Part shown: one piece after another, positions 41,847-50,597 of the stretch
Position numbering within the stretch: the first letter of the stretch is position 1
Layout of the letters: the number at the start of each line of letters is the position of its first letter
Assembly: GCA_027592035.1 (NCBI GenBank)
Contig: JAQCIK010000003.1
Span: 83,227 to 147,226 of the forward strand
Direction of reading: 5' to 3'
Origin: Casp-actino8 sp001510455
GTDB lineage: Bacteria; Actinomycetota; Acidimicrobiia; Acidimicrobiales; Ilumatobacteraceae
DNA: 64,000 bases
The notes under the pieces: model-generated
What the model was told of the DNA's origin: nothing
Seen by the model: only the letters and a program-made list of their open reading frames with translations
Database searches by the model: none
Translations under genes and position numbers: made by a program

Positions 41847-43127
41847 GTGTCCAGAACCGACCCCTTGCCGGAGGCCCCGGCCAACGCCGCCACCAGCACC
41901 CGGGCCTTGCTGTCGTTCGCACCCGTCCGCAATTTGCTCGGTTACAGCTTCGCCGTCAACGCCGGAATCCTGCTGCAGGCAACCGCACTCGGCAAACAGG
42001 TCTACGACATCACCGGCCGCGAACTCGACATCGGTCTGCTCGGGCTGGCCGAGTTCTTGCCGGCCGCCCTCCTCGTGCTCGTGACCGGTTCGGTGGCCGA
42101 TCGCTTCGATCGTCGGATCGTCGGATCCATCGCGACGTTCGGGGAGGTGTGTTGCGCTGTCGGACTGGCGGTGTTCGCTCTGACCGAACCCACGTCGGTG
42201 TGGCCGCTCTTCCTTCTGGCCGCATTGTTCGGCATCACTCGCGCTTTCGCGGCGCCAGCGACGCGGTCGATGCCGCCGATGGTCGCGCCCGATGGCGCCC
42301 TTCCACGGACCATTGCCCTCTACACGGCGACCTGGACGAGCGCCGCCATCGTCGGACCGGTGGTCGGTGGAATTCTCTACGCCGTTCACCCGTCGTGGGC
42401 TTACTGGGGGGCCGCGATCATGGTCGCGCTCGGCTCATGGAACCTGTTGCGCGTTCGATTTCTCCGTCAGCCCGAACCGCCGGCACCCGGAGACAAGGTG
42501 TCTCTGCACTCGGCGCTCGAAGGCCTGCGTTTCATCCGTCGTACCCCGATCCTTTTCGCATCGGTGTCACTCGACTTGTTCGCGGTGTTGTTCGGTGGCG
42601 CGATCGCGTTGTTGCCAGCGATTGCCGAGGAGCGCCTCGGAGTCGGTGACGTGGCCTATGGCTGGTTGCGAGCCGCTCCGGGTATCGGAGCGGGCATCAT
42701 GGCGTTCGTCCTGGCCTCCCGTCCCGTGACTCGACACGTCGGCCGATGGCTTCTGTCGGTCGTGGCACTGTTCGGAGTCGGAACGATGGTTCTCGGACTC
42801 ACGTCGAGTTATGCCGTGGCGTTCTTGGCCCTGATCCTTCTGACCGCCGCCGATCAGATCAGCGTCTACATCCGTGGGACTCTCGTCCCTCTTCTCACGC
42901 CGGATGACAAACGTGGACGCGTGCTCGCAGTGGAGAACGTGTTCATCGGCGCGAGCAATGAACTGGGGGCTTTCGAATCGGGAGTGGCGGCCCAGGCCTT
43001 CGGCACCCAGGTCGCCGTCGTCGGAGGTGGTGCGGCAACCGTCGGCATCGTCGCCGTGTACTCGGTTTTTTTCCCGACACTTCGACGAATCGACACCTTC
43101 GAGGAGCTCGACCCGGCTCGGGAGTGA
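41847..43127 (+). CDS. MFS transporter (MFS_3/EntS-like)
   Basis: A 426-residue membrane protein with about twelve helices and the motif A-like loop SVADRFDRRIVG. It resembles the MFS gene in the ipd operon (29258-30526). The GTG at 41847 is preferred; a TTG at 41838 is in frame, and a -10-like TACTGT lies at 41833-41838. It is divergent from the amidase gene with 38 bp between them. Its cargo is unknown. Confidence 0.84.
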   Translation: MSRTDPLPEAPANAATSTRALLSFAPVRNLLGYSFAVNAGILLQATALGKQVYDITGRELDIGLLGLAEFLPAALLVLVTGSVADRFDRRIVGSIATFGEVCCAVGLAVFALTEPTSVWPLFLLAALFGITRAFAAPATRSMPPMVAPDGALPRTIALYTATWTSAAIVGPVVGGILYAVHPSWAYWGAAIMVALGSWNLLRVRFLRQPEPPAPGDKVSLHSALEGLRFIRRTPILFASVSLDLFAVLFGGAIALLPAIAEERLGVGDVAYGWLRAAPGIGAGIMAFVLASRPVTRHVGRWLLSVVALFGVGTMVLGLTSSYAVAFLALILLTAADQISVYIRGTLVPLLTPDDKRGRVLAVENVFIGASNELGAFESGVAAQAFGTQVAVVGGGAATVGIVAVYSVFFPTLRRIDTFEELDPARE

Positions 43128-43151
43128 CGGTTTCGGCGTACTCGATCTCGG

Positions 43152-43157
43152 TACGGT
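43152..43157 (+). promoter_or_regulatory. -10 box of mscL (leaderless)
   Basis: TACGGT ends six bases before ATG 43164. Confidence 0.55.
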
Positions 43158-43163
43158 TGGGGG

Positions 43164-43580
43164 ATGGCCGTGCACCCGATCAAGAGTTTTCTCGGCGAGT
43201 TCCGCCAATTCGTCAATCGTGGCAATCTCCTCGTGATTGCGATCGGTTTCGTGATGGGATCGGCGTTCACCGGACTCGTGACGGCGCTGGTCGAGAACGT
43301 GGTCATGCCGCTGGTCGCCATCCCGTTCGGCAAGCCCAATTTCGACGACGTGTTCATCCTGCTCGCCAACGACGCCGAAGTTCGCTTCGGTGCCTTCCTC
43401 ACGGTGGCGGTGACATTCGTGTTGGTTGCGTTCGTGTTGTTCGTGATGCTGAAGGTGTACAACCGCGCCGTTGCGCGCGAAGAGGCCGGTGAATCCCCGG
43501 CCGCCCCCACGGAGATCGGTCTGCTCATGGAGATCCGCGACGAACTGCGTGCCCGTCGAGTCGAAGACGGGACGGTCTGA
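43164..43580 (+). CDS. mscL: Large-conductance mechanosensitive channel MscL
   Basis: A 138-residue channel subunit. The N-terminal amphipathic segment (FLGEFRQFVNRGN) and the glycine-patterned TM1 (LLVIAIGFVMGSAFTGLVTAL) with the invariant NVVMPL segment, and TM2 with FLTVAVTFVLVAFVLFVMLKVYN are complete. It forms a pentameric pore that opens on osmotic downshock. The C-terminal helix ends EIRDELRARR. The gene appears leaderless and is nine bases from the lipoprotein gene. Confidence 0.95.
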   Translation: MAVHPIKSFLGEFRQFVNRGNLLVIAIGFVMGSAFTGLVTALVENVVMPLVAIPFGKPNFDDVFILLANDAEVRFGAFLTVAVTFVLVAFVLFVMLKVYNRAVAREEAGESPAAPTEIGLLMEIRDELRARRVEDGTV

Positions 43581-43588
43581 TCTCGGTC

Positions 43589-44536
43589 GTGGTTCCTCGT
43601 TCGTTCGCACGTCACCTGACCCTGTTGTTGGTGTGTTCGTTGGCGATCGTTGGTTGTGGTTCCGGCACTTCCTCGACGAGGTCGTCGGTCGACGTTCCCT
43701 CGACGGTTGCCGGAGTCGGATCACTGCCTCCAATCGGGTTACGGCCGTTGGGATCGGCCAACACGCCGAACACGTTCCCGTCGGGAGAGACGATCCCGAT
43801 CCGCGACGAGACGGTCGGCGACGTTGCTGACGGTCCGCGTCTCTTGATGATCGGCGATTCGATCTTCGCCGCGGTGTCGCGCCGGTACACCAACCTCGCC
43901 TGCCAGCGACTCACACCACTCGGTTGGCAGGTGTCGATCGAGGCCGAAGTCGGTCGAGCAGTCGAATTCGGCCCCCGTGTCCTCTCGGCCAAGCTGGACG
44001 AGACCTGGCACGCCGCAGTCGTCTTTCTCGGCACCAATTACTGGCGTGACCAAGATCGATACGAGGCCGATCTCGTGAAGACACTCGATCGTCTCGAGCC
44101 CCGACCCACTGTGTTGCTGTCGGTGACGGAATGGGGCTCCGATCAACGCAAAGTCAACGAAGTCATCGCCGATCAGGTCCTGAATCGGGACAACGTCTGG
44201 TTCGTCGACTGGAAGTCGATCAGCGAAACACCGGGAGTGTTGTCGTTGGACGGTATCCATCCGAGTGACGAAGGCAACGACCTGTTGGTGTCGACATTGG
44301 CCGCGGTCTTGGGTCGCGCGCCGGGCGGCGAGAAGGGATCATGTCTGCCGTCGGAGTTCAGCGACGACATGCGCTTGCCCGATGGTTATGAAGGACCCGG
44401 TTCGCCGAGGTCGTCCGGTGATGATTCCGAGGACGACTCGGAAAGCGACGATGGATCGTCGACGACGACGTCGTCGACGTCGACGACGGCTCCGACGTCG
44501 ACTGGTCAGCCGGGCGCCACGACCACCTTGCCGTGA
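43589..44536 (+). CDS. SGNH-hydrolase-like lipoprotein
   Basis: A 315-residue exported lipoprotein: signal helix with lipobox SLAIVGC (Cys23), then an SGNH/GDSL domain with MIGDSIF (Ser), GTNYW (Asn) and DGIHPSDEGN (His of block V). A long Asp/Ser/Thr-rich tail (SSTTTSSTSTTAPTST) ends the protein and is encoded by GAC-type triplet runs. It could deacetylate or de-esterify a cell-envelope polysaccharide or lipid. The start is GTG 43589. A hairpin (44536-44567) follows. Confidence 0.82.
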   Translation: MVPRSFARHLTLLLVCSLAIVGCGSGTSSTRSSVDVPSTVAGVGSLPPIGLRPLGSANTPNTFPSGETIPIRDETVGDVADGPRLLMIGDSIFAAVSRRYTNLACQRLTPLGWQVSIEAEVGRAVEFGPRVLSAKLDETWHAAVVFLGTNYWRDQDRYEADLVKTLDRLEPRPTVLLSVTEWGSDQRKVNEVIADQVLNRDNVWFVDWKSISETPGVLSLDGIHPSDEGNDLLVSTLAAVLGRAPGGEKGSCLPSEFSDDMRLPDGYEGPGSPRSSGDDSEDDSESDDGSSTTTSSTSTTAPTSTGQPGATTTLP

Positions 44537-44567
44537 CCGATCGCCGATGTCGAGCCGGGCGATCGGT
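44536..44567. terminator. Stem-loop after the SGNH gene
   Basis: Perfect 10-bp arms ACCGATCGCC (44536-44545) and GGCGATCGGT (44558-44567) around a 12-base loop begin at the last base of the stop codon. No U-run follows, only TTGTGAT. It separates the mscL unit from the ABC-F gene. Confidence 0.6.
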
Positions 44568-44601
44568 TGTGATCGTCGACTCCGTGCCACACACTTGAGA
44601 G

Positions 44602-46218
44602 GTGCTCCAGGTACAGGCGTTGACGGTCGAAGTGGGAGGTCGGGTCGTGGTCGACCAGGCCACCTTCACCGTCATGGCCAAGGACAAGGTCGGCCTGGTG
44701 GGGCGTAACGGAGCGGGTAAGACGAGCTTGTTCAAAGTGTTGGGCGGTGACGTCGAACCAACTCTCGGCAAGGTGGTGCGCAAGGGAGGCTTCGGATACC
44801 TGCCGCAGGATCCGCGAATCGCCGGGGTGTTCGACGGGCGAACGGCGATCTCACACATCTTGTCCGGACGCCAGATCGACGACGATCTGGCCCGTCTCGA
44901 GAAGTTGCGTGTCGCGATGGAGGAAGAAGCGAGCGACCGCAACGTGTCGCGGTATTCGCGTGCCGAAGAGGAGTTCGCTCTGAAGGGCGGATACGCGGCC
45001 GAGAGCGAGGCACGGTCGATTGCGGCCGGGCTCGGTCTTCACGCCGAACGCCTGTCGCTTCCGGTTGGTGTGCTGTCGGGCGGAGAACGTCGACGGGTCG
45101 AGTTGTCGCGCATTTTGTTCGCCGGGAGCGATGCACTACTGCTCGACGAACCCACCAATCACCTCGACATCGACGCCAAGACGTGGCTCCTGCAGTTCCT
45201 GCGTCAGTATCGAGGGGCACTGTTGGTGATCAGCCACGACCTCGATCTCCTCGACGAAGCGATCACGCGCGTGTTGCACCTCGATCGTCCGGCTGAGGAC
45301 GCGACCGGTCACGTGGTCGAGTACCGCGGCACGTACAGCCAATATCGCAAGGCTCGCGCCGAGGACGAGATTCGTCTCGCCAAGAAGGCGGCCCAACAGG
45401 CGAAGGAGATCGCGCGCTTGCAGACGGTGGTGGATCGTTTCGGTGCCAAGGCGACCAAGGCGGCGATGGCTCACAGCATCGAGAAGCGGATCGATCGATT
45501 GGAAGGGGAGCGTGTCGTCGCGCCCACGTCACAGAAGTCGATTCGGGTTCGCTTTCCCGACCCGCCTCCGTGTGGTGAGACGGTGTTGGTGGGCGAGCAC
45601 CTCTGCAAGGGTTACGGCGGTCCACTGGTGTTCGAGGACGTGTCGTTCGATCTCGGTCGCGGAGAACGGCTGCTCGTGCTCGGGCTGAACGGAGCCGGAA
45701 AGACGAGCCTGTTGAGGATTCTGGCGGGTGAGACCACGGCCGATCTCGGCGACTTCCACTTCGGGCATCAGGTGCACGCCGGTTATTACGCGCAGGAACA
45801 CGACAACCTCGACACGTCGGCTTCGTTGCTCGACAACATTCGTCGTGAAGTTCCGCCGGGGGTGCAACTGACCGAAACCGAGTTGCGTGGTCTGCTCGGC
45901 ATGTTCGGACTGTCGGGAGAGAAGGTGTTCCAGCGATCCGGCACGTTGTCGGGTGGTGAGAAGACCAAACTCGCCCTGGCAATGATGATGGTGGGTCGGA
46001 ACAATCTGTTGCTGCTCGACGAACCGACCAACAACCTCGATCCGCCGAGCCGTGATGCGGTGGCCGAAGCGCTGTCGGGATGGAAGGGCGCGATCGTGTT
46101 CGTGAGTCACGACGTCGATTTCGTCGAGAAGTTGGAGCCGACCAAGGTGTTGTTGATGCCTGATGGCGAGGTCGACTACTTCTCGTCCTCCTGGCTCGAC
46201 CTCGTCTCCCTCTCCTGA
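44602..46218 (+). CDS. ABC-F family ATPase (ribosome-associated)
   Basis: A 538-residue protein of two fused ATPase domains without membrane segments. Domain 1 has Walker A GRNGAGKTS and signature LSGGERRRVEL; domain 2 has GLNGAGKTS and LSGGEKTKLAL. A charged linker (KKAAQQAKEIARLQTVVDRFGAKATKAAMAHS) with the PtIM-type region lies between. ABC-F proteins act on the ribosomal E site in translation or antibiotic protection. The start is GTG 44602 with TTGAGAG upstream. A palindromic repeat follows it. Confidence 0.9.
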   Translation: MLQVQALTVEVGGRVVVDQATFTVMAKDKVGLVGRNGAGKTSLFKVLGGDVEPTLGKVVRKGGFGYLPQDPRIAGVFDGRTAISHILSGRQIDDDLARLEKLRVAMEEEASDRNVSRYSRAEEEFALKGGYAAESEARSIAAGLGLHAERLSLPVGVLSGGERRRVELSRILFAGSDALLLDEPTNHLDIDAKTWLLQFLRQYRGALLVISHDLDLLDEAITRVLHLDRPAEDATGHVVEYRGTYSQYRKARAEDEIRLAKKAAQQAKEIARLQTVVDRFGAKATKAAMAHSIEKRIDRLEGERVVAPTSQKSIRVRFPDPPPCGETVLVGEHLCKGYGGPLVFEDVSFDLGRGERLLVLGLNGAGKTSLLRILAGETTADLGDFHFGHQVHAGYYAQEHDNLDTSASLLDNIRREVPPGVQLTETELRGLLGMFGLSGEKVFQRSGTLSGGEKTKLALAMMMVGRNNLLLLDEPTNNLDPPSRDAVAEALSGWKGAIVFVSHDVDFVEKLEPTKVLLMPDGEVDYFSSSWLDLVSLS

Positions 46219-46222
46219 CGAC

Positions 46223-46286
46223 AATCCGCCCACCCTGAAGCACAACGCTCCGGATTTGAGTGCTAGCGCTTCAGAGTGGGCGAATT
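46223..46286. repeat. Intergenic palindromic repeat, copy B (core 46231-46278)
   Basis: Arms at 46223-46241 and 46268-46286 pair over about 19 bases with two mismatched or G-T positions; the 11-base core arms are CACCCTGAAGC and GCTTCAGAGTG. This copy keeps the outer AATYCGCC / GGCGAATT part that copies A and C only have on one side. It lies between the ABC-F stop and the promoter of the next gene. Confidence 0.75.
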
Positions 46287-46294
46287 CGAGGGGT

Positions 46295-46300
46295 TAGGGT
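46295..46300 (+). promoter_or_regulatory. -10 box (leaderless LLM gene)
   Basis: TAGGGT ends six bases before ATG 46307. Confidence 0.55.
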
Positions 46301-46306
46301 GCGGGC

Positions 46307-47215
46307 ATGCGCGTAGGAATTTTCGGTGGAGCAGCCAATGACGGGACCCTCGGGTCGATGACCAACGAGGCCTCCCGGGCCGAGAAGGACGGATTCGCCA
46401 GTTTCTGGGTTCCGCAGATCTTCAATCACGATGCCCTCACGGCTCTCGCCGTGATCGGTCGCGAGGTCCCCCGGATCGAACTCGGGACGAGTGTCGTGCC
46501 GACCTATCCCCGTCACCCGATGATGATGGCTCAGCAGGCTCTCACGGTGAACGCGGCAACCGATGGGCGTCTGTGTCTCGGTATCGGACTCAGCCACCAA
46601 CTGGTCGTCGAGGGAATGTGGGGAATGAGCTTCGACAAGCCGGTCCGTCACATGCGTGAATATCTCGAGGTGATGATGCCGTTGCTCGAAGGAAAGCCGG
46701 TTGCGCATGCGGGTGAGGCGTTCAGGGTGAACGGAGCCGTCGATGTTCCGGGTGGTAGTCGACCGGGAGTCGTCGTCGCGGCGCTCGGTGAGCAGATGCT
46801 GAACGTGACGGCAGCATTGGCCGATGGAACTCTCACGTGGTGCACGGGTCCTCAGACACTGAAGAACCACACCATCCCCACCATTCGCGCGGCGGCTGAC
46901 CGCCACGGTCGTGACTCGGCTCGAGTGATCGCTGCACTTCCCGTGTGCGTCACGAAGGACATCGCAGCCGCCCACGAGCGGGCCGCCAAGGTGTTCGTGA
47001 TCTACGGCCAGCTTCCGAGTTATCGAGCCATGCTCGACAAGGAAGGCGCGGCCGGTCCGGCCGATATCGCCATCGCCGGCTCGGAGTCCGAGGTACTCGA
47101 TCGCATTTCGGCTCTGGCCGACATGGGAGTCACCGACTTCGCCGCCGTCGAATTCGGGGGCACGCCCGACGAGGTCGCCGACACCCGAAACGCTCTCAAG
47201 AAACTGCTTGCGTAG
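46307..47215 (+). CDS. LLM-class F420-dependent oxidoreductase
   Basis: A 302-residue luciferase-like TIM barrel. RVGIFGGAANDGTL, FASFWVPQIFNHDAL, GTSVVPTYPRHPMMMAQQAL and RLCLGIGLSHQ define the actinobacterial F420-type branch (Rv3520c-like in my recollection). It is predicted leaderless and 20 bp before a crotonase gene. It may oxidise or reduce an acyl or ketone intermediate. Cofactor F420 is inferred from the family, not shown. Confidence 0.82.
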   Translation: MRVGIFGGAANDGTLGSMTNEASRAEKDGFASFWVPQIFNHDALTALAVIGREVPRIELGTSVVPTYPRHPMMMAQQALTVNAATDGRLCLGIGLSHQLVVEGMWGMSFDKPVRHMREYLEVMMPLLEGKPVAHAGEAFRVNGAVDVPGGSRPGVVVAALGEQMLNVTAALADGTLTWCTGPQTLKNHTIPTIRAAADRHGRDSARVIAALPVCVTKDIAAAHERAAKVFVIYGQLPSYRAMLDKEGAAGPADIAIAGSESEVLDRISALADMGVTDFAAVEFGGTPDEVADTRNALKKLLA

Positions 47216-47235
47216 CGCCGAATTCGAGGGGGGAC

Positions 47236-48054
47236 ATGGCCGGTGTGAGGGTCGAGAAGGCCGAGGGAATCGCGCGGGTGGTGTTCGACAACCCGCCGAT
47301 CAACTTGTTCACGGTCGAGGAGTTCGCGGCCACGGCTCGGATCGTCGCCGATCTCTCCGTCGATGACGAGGTGCGGGTGGTCGTCTTGTCGTCGGCCAAT
47401 CCGGAATTCTTCATCGCACATTTCGATGTGGAAGCAATTCTCGGTTTCCCGACCGACCAGCCTCCGGCCACGTCGCTCAACGCGTATCACGTCATGTGCG
47501 AGCAGCTTCGAACGATGCCCAAGGCCACGATTGCGGTGATCGAGGGTCGAGTTGGAGGCGGCGGAAGCGAGTTGGCTCTCAGTTGCGACATGCGGTTCGC
47601 GCTCAAGGCGACGAAGAAGCATCCGGGTGCGATCTTCAATCAGCCGGAGGTGGCGTTGGGGATTCTGCCTGGTGGCAGTGGAACACAACGTCTTCCGCGA
47701 CTTGTCGGTCGATCACGCGCACTCGAAGTGATTCTCGGTTGCGACGACGTCGATGCCGAGCTCGCTGAGCAGTGGGGTTGGGTCAATCGAACCTTGCCGC
47801 GCAAGAAGTTGTGGGCTCACGTCGACCGGCTGGCCGCCCGGATCGCGTCGTATCCGCCCCATGCGGTCGCAGCGGCCAAGGCGTCGGTGCTCCGCGCCGA
47901 AAAAGAGATCGAAGCCGATCTCCTGGCCGAGGGCAATGCGTTCTCGGCGTCGCTCGGCGGCCCGGGAACGCGAGAGGCCATGGAGCGGTTCTTGCGCAAC
48001 GGCGGGCAGACCAAGGCCGGCGAATCCGACCTCGGCAACCTCCTCCAACCCTGA
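47236..48054 (+). CDS. Enoyl-CoA hydratase/isomerase (crotonase)
   Basis: A 272-residue crotonase. Oxyanion motif IEGRVGGGGSELALSCD keeps the first catalytic Glu and FNQPEVALGILPGG keeps the second. The C-terminal helices are complete. The real start is ATG 47236 preceded by GAGGGGGGAC; the longer frame is a shadow of the LLM gene. It is probably a hydratase for fatty or branched acyl-CoA and is cotranscribed with the LLM gene. Confidence 0.86.
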   Translation: MAGVRVEKAEGIARVVFDNPPINLFTVEEFAATARIVADLSVDDEVRVVVLSSANPEFFIAHFDVEAILGFPTDQPPATSLNAYHVMCEQLRTMPKATIAVIEGRVGGGGSELALSCDMRFALKATKKHPGAIFNQPEVALGILPGGSGTQRLPRLVGRSRALEVILGCDDVDAELAEQWGWVNRTLPRKKLWAHVDRLAARIASYPPHAVAAAKASVLRAEKEIEADLLAEGNAFSASLGGPGTREAMERFLRNGGQTKAGESDLGNLLQP

Positions 48055-48061
48055 ACCCTCT

Positions 48062-48078
48062 TCCCCGAATCCCGGGGA
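48062..48078. terminator. Short hairpin after the crotonase gene
   Basis: TCCCCG (48062-48067) and CGGGGA (48073-48078) form a perfect 6-bp stem with a 5-base loop, eight bases after the stop codon, in front of palindromic repeat copy C. Confidence 0.5.
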
Positions 48079-48093
48079 GCGTGCAAATCCGCA

Positions 48094-48140
48094 CACTCTG
48101 AAGCACAGTGCCCGCTCAGGGTGCACAGCGCTTCAGGGTG
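48094..48140. repeat. Intergenic palindromic repeat, copy C (47 bp)
   Basis: Arms CACTCTGAAGC and GCTTCAGGGTG are identical to those of copy A, and the 25-base centre is similar (both have GCCCGC and GGGTGCAC). It lies between the convergent crotonase and fumarase genes. The presence of this near-exact copy 37.7 kb away shows a dispersed element. Confidence 0.75.
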
Positions 48141-48145
48141 GAGGA

Positions 48146-49807
48146 TTACTTCAAGGAGACGGGGGTTCCTGAGGTGGATGGGGAGAACGGTTTGTTCACC
48201 AGGTCGAAGAAGTCGTTGCCCTTGTCGTCCACCACGATGAAGGCCGGGAAGTCCTTCACCTCGATCTTCCACACGGCTTCCATGCCCAGTTCGGGATATT
48301 CGAGCACCTCGACCTTGGTGATGCAGTCCTGCGCCAGCCGCGCCGCCGGACCTCCGATCGAGCCCAAATAGAAGCCACCGTGCGTCTTGCACGCGTCGGT
48401 CACCGCACGTGAGCGGTTGCCCTTGGCCAGCATCACGAAACTTCCGCCGTTGGCCTGGAACTCGTCGACGTAACTGTCCATGCGGCCGGCCGTGGTCGGA
48501 CCGAACGAACCACTCGCCATACCGTCGGGCGTCTTGGCCGGACCGGCGTAGTAGACCGCCATGTCTTTCATGTACTGCGGGAGCCCCTCGCCAGCATCGA
48601 TTCGTTCCTTCAACTTGGCGTGCGCGATGTCGCGCGCCACGACCATCGGACCGGTGAGCATCACTCGCGTCTTGACCGGATACTTCGACAACTCGGCCCG
48701 GATCTCGCTCATCGGTCGATTCAGATCGATCTGCACGCACTCGATTCCGTCGAGGTCGTCGTGTGTCACGTCGGGTAGATACTGCGCCGGATCGGTTTCG
48801 AGCTGTTCGAGGAAGATGCCCTCTCGCGTGATCTTGCCGAGCGCCTGGCGATCGGCCGAGCACGACACCGCCATGGCGACTGGGCACGACGCACCGTGGC
48901 GCGGTAGACGGATCACTCGTACGTCGTGGCAGAAGTACTTGCCCCCGAACTGGGCACCGATTCCCGTTTCTTGCGAGAGCTTCAGCACTCGTGCCTCCAT
49001 GTCGAGGTCACGGAAGGCATGACCGAGCTTCGAACCCGCAGTCGGCAGCGAATCGAGGTATCTCGTGCTGGCGAGCTTGGCGGTTTCGACGGCGTGTTCG
49101 GCCGATGTCCCGCCGATGACCACGGCGAGGTGATACGGCGGACAGGCCGCGGTACCGAGCGTCTTCATCTTCTCGAACAACCACGGGAAGAGTGTCTTGT
49201 CGTTGAGGAGGGCTTTGGTCTCCTGGAACAGATATGACTTGTTGGCGCTGCCGCCACCCTTGGCCATGAAGAGGAACTTGTAGGCATCACCGTCGGTGGC
49301 GGCGATCTTGATTTCTGCCGGCAGGTTGTTACCGGTGTTGACTTCGTCGTACATCGTGAGCGGAGCCATCTGGCTATAGCGCAAGTTGCTCGACAGGTAC
49401 GTGTCGAACACACCGCGGGCGATGGCTTCCTCGTCACCACCACCGGTGAAAACGAATTGTCCCTTCTTCGCCTTCACGATCGCGGTGCCGGTGTCCTGAC
49501 ACATGGGAAGGATTCCACCGGCCGAGATGGTGGCGTTCTTCAACAAGTCGAGAGCCACGAAGCGGTCGTTGTCACTCGCCTCGGGATCGTCGAGGATGTT
49601 GCGCAACTGTTGGAGGTGACCGGGGCGCAGGAAGTGCGCGATGTCGCGCATGGCTTCGCGAGTGATGAGAGTGAGTGCCTCGGGTTCGACGCGCAAGAAG
49701 GTGCCGGCCGACGTTTCGAAGGTGCTCACACCTTCGGTCGAGACGAGCCGGTAAGGCGTGGTGTCGGGGCCCAAGGGGAGAAGTTCGGTGAAGGCGAAAT
49801 CGGCCAT
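48146..49807 (-). CDS. Class I fumarate hydratase (Fe-S, FumA/FumB type)
   Basis: A 553-residue single-chain class I fumarase interconverting fumarate and malate in the TCA cycle. The 4Fe-4S cysteines lie in MCQDTGT, AACPPYH and GASCPVA. The N-terminal alpha domain (to about residue 340) and the C-terminal beta domain (TGPMVVARDIAHAKLKE, SFGPTTAGRMD) are joined as in enterobacterial FumA. The mRNA appears leaderless: TAGCGT six bases before ATG 49807. Confidence 0.92.
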   Translation of the reverse strand: MADFAFTELLPLGPDTTPYRLVSTEGVSTFETSAGTFLRVEPEALTLITREAMRDIAHFLRPGHLQQLRNILDDPEASDNDRFVALDLLKNATISAGGILPMCQDTGTAIVKAKKGQFVFTGGGDEEAIARGVFDTYLSSNLRYSQMAPLTMYDEVNTGNNLPAEIKIAATDGDAYKFLFMAKGGGSANKSYLFQETKALLNDKTLFPWLFEKMKTLGTAACPPYHLAVVIGGTSAEHAVETAKLASTRYLDSLPTAGSKLGHAFRDLDMEARVLKLSQETGIGAQFGGKYFCHDVRVIRLPRHGASCPVAMAVSCSADRQALGKITREGIFLEQLETDPAQYLPDVTHDDLDGIECVQIDLNRPMSEIRAELSKYPVKTRVMLTGPMVVARDIAHAKLKERIDAGEGLPQYMKDMAVYYAGPAKTPDGMASGSFGPTTAGRMDSYVDEFQANGGSFVMLAKGNRSRAVTDACKTHGGFYLGSIGGPAARLAQDCITKVEVLEYPELGMEAVWKIEVKDFPAFIVVDDKGNDFFDLVNKPFSPSTSGTPVSLK

Positions 49808-49813
49808 GTCGTC

Positions 49814-49819
49814 ACGCTA
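49814..49819 (-). promoter_or_regulatory. -10 box of the fumarase gene (leaderless)
   Basis: TAGCGT on the minus strand ends six bases before ATG 49807. It lies 49 bases from the 3' end of the TauE/SafE gene. Confidence 0.55.
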
Positions 49820-49867
49820 TGCCCCGGCGACGACCGGTTCCGATTCTGCGTCGACCTCAGTCGGGAG

Positions 49868-50597
49868 TCACAACGCAGTGCGCAGCAGAAGGAGCGATCC
49901 CGAGAAAGCACAGAGTGCGAGGATCAGCGGACGCATGACCTGGGCCGGGAGCCGATGACCGACGCGAGAGGACAGTGCGAGTCCACCGAGAACACCGGGA
50001 AGAATGACGGCTGTCAGTGCGAGTTCGTGCCGTCCGACCGCCCCAGACAACACGAGACCGGCCACGCTGATGGCCGCTCCGATCGAGAAGAAAGCCGAGA
50101 TCGTGGCTGCTGTACACCAAAGCGATGGGAGGGCCACCGATACCGGTGACGGTGCCCATGAAGCCACTCGCGAATCCGGCGCCGGTGAGCGTGGACGAGT
50201 TGGTGGGAATCACCTGGCCGCGTCGAGCAGTGATCATCGACACCAGAACGGCGAACAGAACTGCCGACGACACGGCATAGGCGAGAGTGTCGTGACTCAT
50301 GGCGCGCAGAGCGACGACGCCGATGAACACGCCCGGAAATCGGCCGATCAGCGCCCACTTGAAACCGGTGGAATCGATGTGCGAGCGATCACGTACGGCG
50401 ACTCCGACGGTGAGCGGAAGCACCGCCACCATGAGCGCGGCCGGCACGAACGACGGATCGATCATCGCGAAGATCGGTGAGGTGAGCATCCCGAGGCCGA
50501 AACCGAGCGTCCCTTGGATCGTGGAACCGATTGCCGCCAACACGATGCACAAGAGGACCATGGGCAGCGAGAGTCCGGCGATATCGGCGGCGATCAT
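49868..50597 (-). pseudogene. TauE/SafE family permease, disrupted by a frameshift
   Basis: The N-terminal 160-odd residues (start ATG 50597; LGFGLGMLTSPIFAMIDPSFVPAAL, GTVTGIGGPPIALVY) are in one frame, and the C-terminal helices (ATISAFFSIGAAISVAGLVLSG ... PGVLGGLALSSRVG) continue in another. The break is at about 50105-50115, where a residue stretch typical after ALVY is missing, so a small non-triplet deletion is likely. Intact members are membrane exporters of sulfite or organosulfonates. The ATG overlaps the hrpB stop (TGATG). A sequencing or assembly error cannot be excluded. Confidence 0.75.

Noticed and set aside
42567..43733. Long minus-strand reading frames opposite the MFS and mscL genes (for example 388 codons)
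   Set aside because: They are typical high-GC antisense shadows rich in Arg, His, Asp and Glu without family motifs, and the plus-strand genes are clear.
10358..48140. The three palindromic repeats as remnants of a CRISPR array
   Set aside because: Copies are single, far apart and in gene-end gaps, with no spacer pattern and no cas genes.
49868..50597. Programmed frameshift in the TauE/SafE gene
   Set aside because: No slippery heptamer or downstream structure is apparent at the join, and residues seem to be missing, so a deletion or sequence error is simpler.
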